Assembly (NCBI RefSeq): GCF_003024195.1
Contig: NZ_KZ679039.1
Coordinates: 660,285-724,284, forward strand
DNA: 64,000 nt
Source of the DNA: Streptomyces dioscori
GTDB lineage: Bacteria; Actinomycetota; Actinomycetes; Streptomycetales; Streptomycetaceae
Direction: 5' to 3'
Part shown: positions 57,372 through 64,000 of the stretch, in pieces
Layout: every line of letters begins with the position of its first letter
How positions within the stretch are numbered: position 1 is the first letter of the stretch
Made by a program: the position numbers and the translations under genes
The notes under the pieces: generated by a model
Told to the model about the DNA's origin: nothing
Database searches by the model: none
Seen by the model: the letters and a program-made list of their open reading frames with translations, nothing else

Positions 57372-58919
57372 ATGCCCGAAAACAAGCACGAGCACACGTA
57401 CGACCACACGTACGACTACGTCGTCATCGGCGGCGGCACCGCGGGGTCCGTCATCGCCTCCCGGCTCACCGAGAACCCCGAGGTCACCGTCGCCGTCATC
57501 GAGGGCGGCCCCAGTGACGTGGACCGGGACGACGTCCTGACCCTGCGCCGCTGGATGGGCCTGCTGGGCGGGGAGCTGGACTACGACTACCCGACGACCG
57601 AGCAGCCGCGCGGCAACTCGCACATCCGGCACAGCCGCGCCCGGGTCCTCGGCGGCTGCTCCTCGCACAACACCCTCATCGCGTTCAAGCCGCTGCCGTC
57701 CGACTGGGACGAGTGGGAGGCGGCGGGCGCCGAGGGCTGGGGTTCGGTCCCCATGGAGGCGTACTTCCCGCGCCTGCGCAACAACATCGTCCCGGTCGAC
57801 GAGAAGGACCGGAACGCCATCGCCCGCGACTTCGTGGACGCGGCGCAGTCGACGCTCGGCGTGCCGCGCGTGGAGGGCTTCAACAAGAAGCCGTTCACGG
57901 ACGGCGTCGGCTTCTTCGACCTGGCGTACCACCCGGAGACCAACAAGCGCTCCAGCGCGTCCGTCGCCTATCTGCACCCCGTCATGGACGAGCGGCCCAA
58001 CCTCCACCTGTACCTGGAGACCTGGGCGAACAAACTGGAGCTGGACGGCACCCGGGCCCGCGGGGTCCATGTGACGACGAAGGACGGCGGTGAACTCCTC
58101 GTACGGGCCCGCCGCGAGGTCCTGCTGTGCGCCGGCGCCGTCGACTCGCCCCGGCTGCTGCTGCACTCCGGTGTCGGACCGCGCGAGGACCTGGAGCGGC
58201 TCGGCATACCCGTCGCCCACGACCTGCCAGGGGTCGGCGAGAACCTGCTCGACCACCCCGAGTCGGTCATCGTCTGGGAGACGGACGGGCCGATCCCCGA
58301 GAACTCCGCGATGGACTCCGACGCGGGTCTGTTCGTACGGCGGGACCCCGAACGGGCGGGCCCCGACCTGATGTTCCACTTCTACCAGATCCCGTTCACG
58401 GACAATCCGGAGCGCCTCGGCTACGAACGCCCCGAGCACGGCGTCTCGATGACCCCGAACATCCCCAAGCCGCGCAGCCGCGGCCGGCTCTATCTGACCA
58501 GCGCCGATCCGGCCGAGAAGCCCGCCCTCGACTTCCGCTATTTCACGGACGAGGACGACTACGACGGCCGCACCCTCGTCGACGGCATCCGGATCGCCCG
58601 CGAGATCGCGAAGACCGAGCCGCTCGCGCACTGGCTCACGCGCGAGGTGTGCCCCGGGCCCGACGTCACCGGCGACGAGGAACTGGGCGAGTACGCGCGC
58701 AAGGTCGCCCACACCGTGTACCACCCGGCGGGCACCTGCCGGATGGGCGCGGTCGACGACCGGCTCGCCGTCGTGGACCCCGAGTTGCGGATCCGCGGCC
58801 TCGACGGCATCAGGATCGCCGACGCGTCCGTCTTTCCGACCATGCCCGCCGTGAACCCGATGATCGGGGTCCTCATGGTCGGCGAGAAGTGCGTGGACCT
58901 GCTGGGAGGCGGTGCGTGA
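57372..58919 (+). CDS. GMC oxidoreductase, probable choline dehydrogenase
   Basis: 515 residues from ATG 57372 (GGAGC 9 nt upstream; TTG 57357 possible). FAD fold: [18 protein letters not shown] at the N-terminus, [15 protein letters not shown], then [12 protein letters not shown]. The C-terminus has [11 protein letters not shown] with the catalytic His and [15 protein letters not shown]. It belongs to the choline/alcohol dehydrogenase group and lies between betaine-aldehyde dehydrogenase and a glycine-betaine-type transporter, which makes choline the best guess. The next gene begins inside its stop (TGATG). Confidence 0.85.
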   Translation: MPENKHEHTYDHTYDYVVIGGGTAGSVIASRLTENPEVTVAVIEGGPSDVDRDDVLTLRRWMGLLGGELDYDYPTTEQPRGNSHIRHSRARVLGGCSSHNTLIAFKPLPSDWDEWEAAGAEGWGSVPMEAYFPRLRNNIVPVDEKDRNAIARDFVDAAQSTLGVPRVEGFNKKPFTDGVGFFDLAYHPETNKRSSASVAYLHPVMDERPNLHLYLETWANKLELDGTRARGVHVTTKDGGELLVRARREVLLCAGAVDSPRLLLHSGVGPREDLERLGIPVAHDLPGVGENLLDHPESVIVWETDGPIPENSAMDSDAGLFVRRDPERAGPDLMFHFYQIPFTDNPERLGYERPEHGVSMTPNIPKPRSRGRLYLTSADPAEKPALDFRYFTDEDDYDGRTLVDGIRIAREIAKTEPLAHWLTREVCPGPDVTGDEELGEYARKVAHTVYHPAGTCRMGAVDDRLAVVDPELRIRGLDGIRIADASVFPTMPAVNPMIGVLMVGEKCVDLLGGGA

Positions 58920-60106
58920 TGAGTACGACGATCTCCGTTCAGGAGGCCGCCGCCGAGAGCACGGGCGCGGAGAACACCGAACCCGTCTTCTCCGTCGACG
59001 GCCTGTGGAAGGTCTTCGGCCCCAAGGCCGACCGGGTCCCCGCCGACCCCGAACTCGCCGCCCTCTCCGCCGCCGAACTCCGGTCCCGTACCGGCTGTAC
59101 GGCCGCCGTCCGGGACGTGAGCTTCGACGTGCGCAAGGGCGAGGTCTTCGTCGTCATGGGCCTGTCCGGCTCGGGCAAGTCCACCCTCGTGCGCTGTCTG
59201 ACCCGGCTCATCGAGCCGACCGCCGGCACGATCGCCATCGACGGCGAGGACGTGCGCGCGATGGACAGGGCGCGGCTGCGCGAACTGCGCCGCCACCGGG
59301 CCGCGATGGTCTTCCAGCACTTCGGCCTGCTCCCGCACCGTTCCGTGCTCGACAACGTGGCGTACGGGCTTGAGGTGCAGGGCGTGCCGAAGCGCGAGCG
59401 GCGGGCGAAGGCGCAGGAGGTCGTCGCGAAGGTCGGCCTCGAAGGCATGGAGCAGCGCCGGCCCGGTCAGCTCTCCGGCGGCCAGCAGCAGCGCGTGGGA
59501 CTCGCGCGGGCGCTGGCGGTCGATCCAGAAGTTCTGCTCTTCGATGAACCGTTCAGTGCTCTCGATCCGATGATTCGACGAGACATGCAGGAGGAGGTGA
59601 TCCGGTTGCACGGGGAGGAGGGCCGCACGATGGTGTTCATCACGCACGACCTGAACGAGGCGCTGCGCCTGGGCGACCGGATCGCCCTCATGCGCGACGG
59701 ACGCATCGTCCAGCTGGGCACGCCCGAGGAGATCGTGGGCTCACCGGCCGACGACTATGTACGGGAGTTCGTCCGGGACGTGCCGCGCGAGCAGGTCATG
59801 ACGGTCCGCGGAGCGATGCGGGCCGCGTCGGCGGAGGAGGCGGGCGAGGGTCCGGCGCTGTCGCCGGAGGCCACAATCTCGCAGGCCATCGAGGCGGTCG
59901 CCCGCTCGGGGCAGACCGCCCGCGTGGTGGACCAGGGACGCTGCCTCGGAGTCGTGGACTCGGACGCGCTGCTGGAGGTGGTGGCGGGAACGGCGGGAAC
60001 GGCGGGTACGGCGGGTACGGCCACCCGGTCCACCCGGTCCGCCGGGTCAGCCGGGTCCGCCGGGGCAACGGGCCCGGTCGGGTCGGCTCGCGAAGGGGTG
60101 GCCTGA
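58919..60106 (+). CDS. ABC transporter ATP-binding protein for quaternary amines (ProV/OpuA type)
   Basis: 395 residues from ATG 58919 (GGAGG 8 nt upstream). A family-typical N-terminal segment precedes Walker [10 protein letters not shown] (about 80-88), the Q-loop, signature LSGGQQQR (about 185) and Walker [13 protein letters not shown]. The C-terminal part resembles the degenerate CBS region ([20 protein letters not shown]) that senses osmotic strength in OpuA, and ends in Gly/Thr/Ala repeats. It powers uptake of glycine betaine or choline through the fused permease downstream. Confidence 0.9.
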   Translation: MSTTISVQEAAAESTGAENTEPVFSVDGLWKVFGPKADRVPADPELAALSAAELRSRTGCTAAVRDVSFDVRKGEVFVVMGLSGSGKSTLVRCLTRLIEPTAGTIAIDGEDVRAMDRARLRELRRHRAAMVFQHFGLLPHRSVLDNVAYGLEVQGVPKRERRAKAQEVVAKVGLEGMEQRRPGQLSGGQQQRVGLARALAVDPEVLLFDEPFSALDPMIRRDMQEEVIRLHGEEGRTMVFITHDLNEALRLGDRIALMRDGRIVQLGTPEEIVGSPADDYVREFVRDVPREQVMTVRGAMRAASAEEAGEGPALSPEATISQAIEAVARSGQTARVVDQGRCLGVVDSDALLEVVAGTAGTAGTAGTATRSTRSAGSAGSAGATGPVGSAREGVA

Positions 60107-62148
60107 TGGCCACTGGCACCGCGTCCGCTCCCCGTACGGCCCTGCCGGGCTTGCCCGGCTTCCTCGGCTTTCTCCGGCGCCCGGCCGTCGGCAAGCTAGT
60201 CCTGCTCGCCGTAGCCGCGGCCGTCCTCGTTCCGCTGGCCGACTCCCGCTGGGCGAGCGGAAGTTGGCCGGGCGCCCTGACCGTCGACCTCACCGAGCCC
60301 CTCGGCAGCGCCAGCACCTGGATCATCGACAACCGCGACAGCCACCCGCTGTTCCTCTACTTCTTCGGGCACGTCTCGAACGCGGTCGTCCTCGCCGTGC
60401 GCGCCGTCTACCTCGTCCTGCTCGCCGCGGGCTGGGCGGGCGTCACGGCCGCGGCGGCACTGGTCGCCTGGCGGGTCGCCGGGGTGCGGCTCGCGCTCGG
60501 CACGGCAGCGGCGGTTCTCACCTGCGGGCTGCTCGGTATGTGGGTGCCCACCATGCAGACCCTCGCGCTCATGGTGGTCGCGGTCCTCGCGTCCGTCGCC
60601 CTGGGTGCGCTGCTGGGCCTCGCCGCCGGACTCTCCGACCGTACGTACCGCGCACTGCGGCCCGTCCTCGACACCATGCAGGTGCTCCCGGCCTTCGCGT
60701 ACCTCCTGCCGGTCGTGCTCGTCTTCGGCATCGGCGTCCCGGCCGCGGTCCTCGCCACCGTCGTGTACGCGGCCCCGCCCATGGCCCGCCTCACCGCGCT
60801 CGGGCTGCGCGGCGCGGACGCCGGGGTGATGGAGGCCGTCGAGTCCCTGGGCACCACCGCACGGCAGCGGCTGTTCACGGCCCGGCTGCCGCTCGCCCGC
60901 AAGGAACTCCTGCTCGGCCTCAACCAGACCATCATGATGGCCCTGTCGATGGCCGTCATCGCGTCCGTCATCGGCGCGGGCGGCCTCGGCGACCGCGTCT
61001 ACCAGGCGCTGGCCTCGGTCGACGTGGGCGCCGCACTCGCCGCGGGCATCCCGATCGTCCTGCTCGCGGTCGTCCTGGACCGGGTGACGGGGGCGGCGGG
61101 ATCAGCGGGATCGGCGGCTCCGGCAGGGGAGAAGCCGGAAGGGGCGGGCTCCCGCCGGACAGGCTGGGCCGGTCGGGCCGACCGGGCCGGTTGGCACAGC
61201 TGGGCCGGTCGGCCCGGCTGGGTCCTGGCCGCCGTCGCCGCTCTGGCCGTCGCGGTCGCCGGGCGCCTGGCCGGCCGGCTCGACTGGCCCGAGACCTGGA
61301 TCGTGACCATCGCCGAGCCGGTGAACCGCGCCGTCGACTGGATGACCGACCACCTCTACTCCGGTGTCCCCTACGTGGGCGGCACCGCCGACTGGGCGGC
61401 CCACTTCACCACCGGCGTCCTGAACCCGGTGCGCGACGGACTGCAGTGGCTGCCCTGGTGGGCGGTCCTGCTGACCGTCGCCGCGCTCGCCTGGCCGATC
61501 GGCACCTGGCGCACCGCCCTGACCGCCGTCCTCGCGATGGCCGCGATCGGGGTGCTCGGCGTGTGGCAGCCGTCCCTCGACACGCTCTCGCAGGTCCTCG
61601 CCGCGGTCGCGGTCACACTGGTCCTCGGCTTCGGCACCGCTGTCGCGGCGGCCCGGAGCGAGCGCTGCGAACGCCTCCTGCGGCCCGTCCTGGACGTCTT
61701 CCAGACGATGCCGCAGTTCGTCTACCTCATACCCGTCGTGGCGCTCTTCGGCGTCGGCCGGGCCCCCGCGGTCGCCGCCGCGGTCGTCTACGCGCTGCCC
61801 GCCGTCGTCCGCATCACCACGCAGGGCCTGCGCAACGTGGACCCGGCGGCCATGGAGTCCGCACGCTCCATGGGCGCGACCGGCTGGCAGCAACTGCGCC
61901 AGGTGCAGCTGCCACTGGCCCGCCCCGCCCTGCTGCTCGCCGTGAACCAGGGCGTCGTCCTCGTCCTCGCCGTCGTCATCATCGGCGGCCTGGTAGGCGG
62001 TGGCGCGCTCGGTTACGACGTCGTGTTCGGGCTCGCCCAGGGGGACCTCGCCACAGGTCTGGTGGCCGGCGCGGCGATCGTCTGCCTCGGCCTCATGCTC
62101 GACCGGGTCACCCAACCGACGCGGGGCCGTACGAGGAAGGGAGCCTGA
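60106..62148 (+). CDS. Fused two-domain ABC permease for quaternary amines
   Basis: 680 residues. Two successive BPD_transp_1-type permease domains are joined by a Gly/Ala/Trp-rich linker at about 325-370. Each has an EAA-like loop (DAGVMEAVESLGTTARQRLF and DPAAMESARSMGATGWQQLR), and each is preceded by LRPVLDTMQVLPAFAYLLPV or LRPVLDVFQTMPQFVYLIPV. Permeases of this type normally work as homodimers of one domain; here both halves sit on one chain, so each can diverge. It overlaps the ATPase gene (TGATG). Confidence 0.9.
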   Translation: MATGTASAPRTALPGLPGFLGFLRRPAVGKLVLLAVAAAVLVPLADSRWASGSWPGALTVDLTEPLGSASTWIIDNRDSHPLFLYFFGHVSNAVVLAVRAVYLVLLAAGWAGVTAAAALVAWRVAGVRLALGTAAAVLTCGLLGMWVPTMQTLALMVVAVLASVALGALLGLAAGLSDRTYRALRPVLDTMQVLPAFAYLLPVVLVFGIGVPAAVLATVVYAAPPMARLTALGLRGADAGVMEAVESLGTTARQRLFTARLPLARKELLLGLNQTIMMALSMAVIASVIGAGGLGDRVYQALASVDVGAALAAGIPIVLLAVVLDRVTGAAGSAGSAAPAGEKPEGAGSRRTGWAGRADRAGWHSWAGRPGWVLAAVAALAVAVAGRLAGRLDWPETWIVTIAEPVNRAVDWMTDHLYSGVPYVGGTADWAAHFTTGVLNPVRDGLQWLPWWAVLLTVAALAWPIGTWRTALTAVLAMAAIGVLGVWQPSLDTLSQVLAAVAVTLVLGFGTAVAAARSERCERLLRPVLDVFQTMPQFVYLIPVVALFGVGRAPAVAAAVVYALPAVVRITTQGLRNVDPAAMESARSMGATGWQQLRQVQLPLARPALLLAVNQGVVLVLAVVIIGGLVGGGALGYDVVFGLAQGDLATGLVAGAAIVCLGLMLDRVTQPTRGRTRKGA

Positions 62149-62149
62149 G

Positions 62150-63124
62150 ATGCGTACACGTACGACACGCAGGAGGTCAGGCGCGCTCGCGGCCGGCTGC
62201 TCCCTGCTGGTGCTGACGGCCGGCTGCGGAGCCGCCGACATGACCGAGCAGGCCTCGCCCTTCGCCAACGCGCAGGGCGCGAAGACCGTGACCCTCTCCA
62301 CCCAGTCCTGGGTCGGCGCGCAGGCCAACGTGGCCGTCGCGCAGTACCTGCTGGAGCACGAACTGGGCTATCGCGTCGACACCGTCCAGGTCGACGAGGT
62401 GCCCGCGTGGGACGCGCTCAGCCAGGGCCGCGTCGACGCGATCCTGGAGGACTGGGGCCACCCCGAGCAGGAACAGCGGTACGTCGAGGACAAGAAGACG
62501 ATCGTCGACGGTGGCGGCCTCGGCGTCACCGGGCACATCGGCTGGTTCGTACCGACGTACTTCGCGAAGCAGCACCCCGACGTGACGAACTGGAAGAACC
62601 TGAACAAGTACGCGGACCGGTTGCGGACCGCCGAGAGCGGTGGCAAAGGGCAGTTGCTCGACGGCTCACCCTCCTACGTCACGAACGACAAGGCGCTGGT
62701 GAAGAACCTGGACCTCGACTTCCAGGTGGTGTTCGCCGGTTCGGAGGCGGCACAGATCACGCAGATGCGGCAGTTCGCCAAGGAGAAGAAGCCGTTTCTC
62801 ACGTACTGGTACTCACCGCAGTGGCTCTTCGAGAAGGTGCCCATGACGGAGGTGAAGCTGCCCGCGTACAAGGAGGGCTGCGACGCGAAGCCGGAGGCGG
62901 TCGCCTGCGCGTATCCGCACACGCCGCTCCGCAAGTACCTCAACGCGGACTTCGCGGAGTCGGGCGGCGGGGCCGCCGCGTTCCTGAAGAAGTTCAGGTG
63001 GACGACCGAGGACCAGAACGAGGTGTCCCTCCTGATCGCGGACCAGAAACTGTCTCCGGAGGAGGCGGCGAAGAAGTGGGTACGCGGCCATGAGCGCACG
63101 TGGAGGACTTGGCTGACGAAGTAG
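62150..63124 (+). CDS. Glycine-betaine/choline-binding lipoprotein (ProX/OpuAC type)
   Basis: 324 residues from ATG 62150 (AAGGGAG upstream). Signal peptide with lipobox LTAGCGA, then an OpuAC-like substrate-binding fold: TLSTQSWVGAQANVAVAQYL, ILEDWGHPEQEQRYV, WFVPTYFAKQHPDVTNWKNL and FLTYWYSPQW. Several aromatic residues (Trp/Tyr) are candidates for the cation-binding cage. It is the outer receptor for the transporter encoded just upstream and completes the cluster. A strong repeat-derived terminator follows. Confidence 0.92.
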   Translation: MRTRTTRRRSGALAAGCSLLVLTAGCGAADMTEQASPFANAQGAKTVTLSTQSWVGAQANVAVAQYLLEHELGYRVDTVQVDEVPAWDALSQGRVDAILEDWGHPEQEQRYVEDKKTIVDGGGLGVTGHIGWFVPTYFAKQHPDVTNWKNLNKYADRLRTAESGGKGQLLDGSPSYVTNDKALVKNLDLDFQVVFAGSEAAQITQMRQFAKEKKPFLTYWYSPQWLFEKVPMTEVKLPAYKEGCDAKPEAVACAYPHTPLRKYLNADFAESGGGAAAFLKKFRWTTEDQNEVSLLIADQKLSPEEAAKKWVRGHERTWRTWLTK

Positions 63125-63189
63125 CCGACGGGGGAGGCGGGCAGGGCGGGGCGGCTGACGTTGCCCGCCGGCCGCGGGCCGGTGGGGGC

Positions 63190-63365
63190 GCGCCGCGCAG
63201 TTCCCCGCGCCCCCATCAGGGGCGCGGGGAACTGCGCAATCTTTTCGCTTTGAGCGGCACGGGGCAGCGGCGGCCGGCCCGGTCTTCCAGGGGCGCGGGG
63301 AACTGCGCAATCTTTTAGGGGCGCGAGGAACTGCGCGGGCAACCCCCACCGGCCCGCAGCCGACG
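63190..63365. repeat. Dispersed GC repeat, copy E: one reverse and three forward units
   Basis: Reverse core at 63195-63213; forward cores at 63219-63237, 63290-63308 and 63317-63335. The last has the CAACCCCCACCGGCCCGCAG tail also seen at copies A and D. Confidence 0.85.
63195..63245 (+). terminator. Repeat-derived terminator after the betaine operon
   Basis: GCGCAGTTCCCCGCGCCCC / GGGGCGCGGGGAACTGCGC: a perfect 19-bp stem with a 4-nt loop (ATCA), then AATCTTTT. It is built from an inverted pair of the dispersed repeat. Confidence 0.85.
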
Positions 63366-63374
63366 TACACACAT

Positions 63375-63397
63375 GGACCCGTCCGGAAGACGGGTCC
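63375..63397. terminator. Hairpin before the AhpD-like gene end
   Basis: GGACCCGTC / GACGGGTCC, 9 bp, 5-nt loop, 6 bp from the stop codon of the converging gene. Confidence 0.65.
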
Positions 63398-63403
63398 GAG
63401 AAG

Positions 63404-63925
63404 TCACCCGTGCTGACCGGCCGTGTAGTGCCCCGGCACCAGACGGCACGTCACGCCGAACCGGTTCCACGCGTTGATCACCGTGATCGACGCGAGCAAC
63501 TGGGACAGCTCCGTCTCGTCGAAGTGCCGCGCGGCCGTCTCGAACACCTCGTCCGGGACGAACCCGTCCGTCAGGACCGTCACGGCCTCGGTCAGCGCGA
63601 GCGCCGCCAGTTCCTTCTCCGTGTAGAAGTGCCGGGACTCCTCCCAGGCGCTGAGCTGCACGATCCGCTCCACGCTCTCGCCCGCCGCGAACGCGTCCTT
63701 CGTGTGCATGTCGAGGCAGAACGCGCAGTGGTTGAGCTGCGAGGTGCGGATCTTCACCAGCTCCAGCAGCACGGGGTCGACGCCCCGCCTGGCCGCCGCG
63801 TCCAGTTTGACCATGGCCTTGTAGACCTCGGGGGCGAACTTGGCCCACTGGAGCCGGGGGCTCTCCTCGGGGGCGGTGGTGCTCTGTGCGGTCGGCGTAG
63901 TCGTTGTGGTCGTCGTTGTCGTCAT
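63404..63925 (-). CDS. Carboxymuconolactone decarboxylase / AhpD-like protein
   Basis: 173 residues from ATG 63925. The AhpD signature is Cys67-AF-Cys70 in NHCAFCLDMH, with His74 three residues beyond; such proteins reduce peroxides using thiols. The helical core is intact (SAWEESRHFYTEKELAALAL and SQLLASITVINAWNRFG). The N-terminus has nine consecutive threonines, encoded by varied ACN codons. Direct repeats just upstream suggest control by a MocR-like regulator beyond the right edge. Confidence 0.88.
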   Translation of the reverse strand: MTTTTTTTTTPTAQSTTAPEESPRLQWAKFAPEVYKAMVKLDAAARRGVDPVLLELVKIRTSQLNHCAFCLDMHTKDAFAAGESVERIVQLSAWEESRHFYTEKELAALALTEAVTVLTDGFVPDEVFETAARHFDETELSQLLASITVINAWNRFGVTCRLVPGHYTAGQHG

Positions 63926-63960
63926 GCTGTCGACCCTAGGAGCAAACCAGCCCAGGAGTA

Positions 63961-63994
63961 TGGTCCATTTCCATGGCTGGATCTTGGGCCACTT
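63961..63994 (-). promoter_or_regulatory. MocR-like direct repeats upstream of the AhpD-like gene
   Basis: Minus strand: AAGTGGCCCA (63994-63985) and AAATGGACCA (63970-63961), 24 bp apart in the same orientation, followed by a possible -10 CATACT. Paired AWRTGGNCCA direct repeats are typical of GntR/MocR regulators. The regulator would be divergent, outside the window. Confidence 0.45.
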
Positions 63995-64000
63995 TCGGAG

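Overview
The window is chromosomal DNA from a Streptomyces or a very close relative. The evidence is the extreme GC content, coding frames with G/C at nearly every third position, frequent GTG starts, a sortase-E type LAETG surface protein, actinobacterial families (PspC/toast-rack, DUF4429, DUF5691, DUF5682, DUF3017, DUF6350, DUF2690), a ydaO-type riboswitch before an NlpC/P60 gene, and a rare TTA codon in a micro-ORF. Gene order resembles, from memory, the S. coelicolor core region from the guaB-guaA neighbourhood to the malate dehydrogenase/betaine genes. It is mostly conserved core. I see no prophage, integrase, transposase, CRISPR array, rRNA or tRNA.

Left part (1-28 kb): the 3' end of a GMC oxidoreductase; a sortase-anchored surface protein facing a coupled micro-ORF, membrane protein and lipoprotein; chorismate mutase behind a probable Phe/Tyr attenuator; guaA; a flavin/F420-type oxidoreductase, a class II aldolase-like protein, DUF4429 and membrane proteins; an envelope-stress locus (PspC/toast-rack protein and small partner, facing a PspC sensor kinase and response regulator); two secreted NlpC/P60 hydrolases, one under a c-di-AMP riboswitch; pcrA; an M23 peptidase; a lipase; and icmB.

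Middle (28-37 kb): the most unusual block. Two leftward genes (DUF5691 and a SWIM zinc-finger protein) and three overlapping rightward genes (MoxR AAA+ ATPase, DUF5682, VWA protein) resemble the Escherichia coli yehQ/yehL/yehM/yehP set. Their shared 134-bp intergenic region has two head-to-head copies of TTGTCAGTG. One is followed at exactly 8 nt by TACCTT, a full match to the mycobacterial RecA-independent (PafBC) DNA-damage promoter, and sits so close to the start codon that the SWIM mRNA should be leaderless.

Right part (37-64 kb): two secreted or formerly secreted proteins, one frameshifted; sucCD; a membrane-anchored sigma-like protein; a DUF6350 polytopic protein with a decapeptide-repeat tail; purN-purH; a proline/glutamine-rich membrane protein; folD with a DUF3017 gene; an XRE/DUF2690 membrane protein; mdh; and a choline/glycine-betaine cluster. 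In that cluster a MarR-GNAT regulator with a palindromic operator faces betaine-aldehyde dehydrogenase, a GMC choline-type dehydrogenase, and a complete quaternary-amine ABC transporter. The last gene is an AhpD-like protein whose upstream edge has MocR-like direct repeats.

A dispersed element containing GGGGCGCGGGGAACTGCGC (or its complement) occurs at five places, always at gene 3' ends. One paired copy forms a 19-bp hairpin followed by a T-rich tract, so it may be a widespread terminator cassette.
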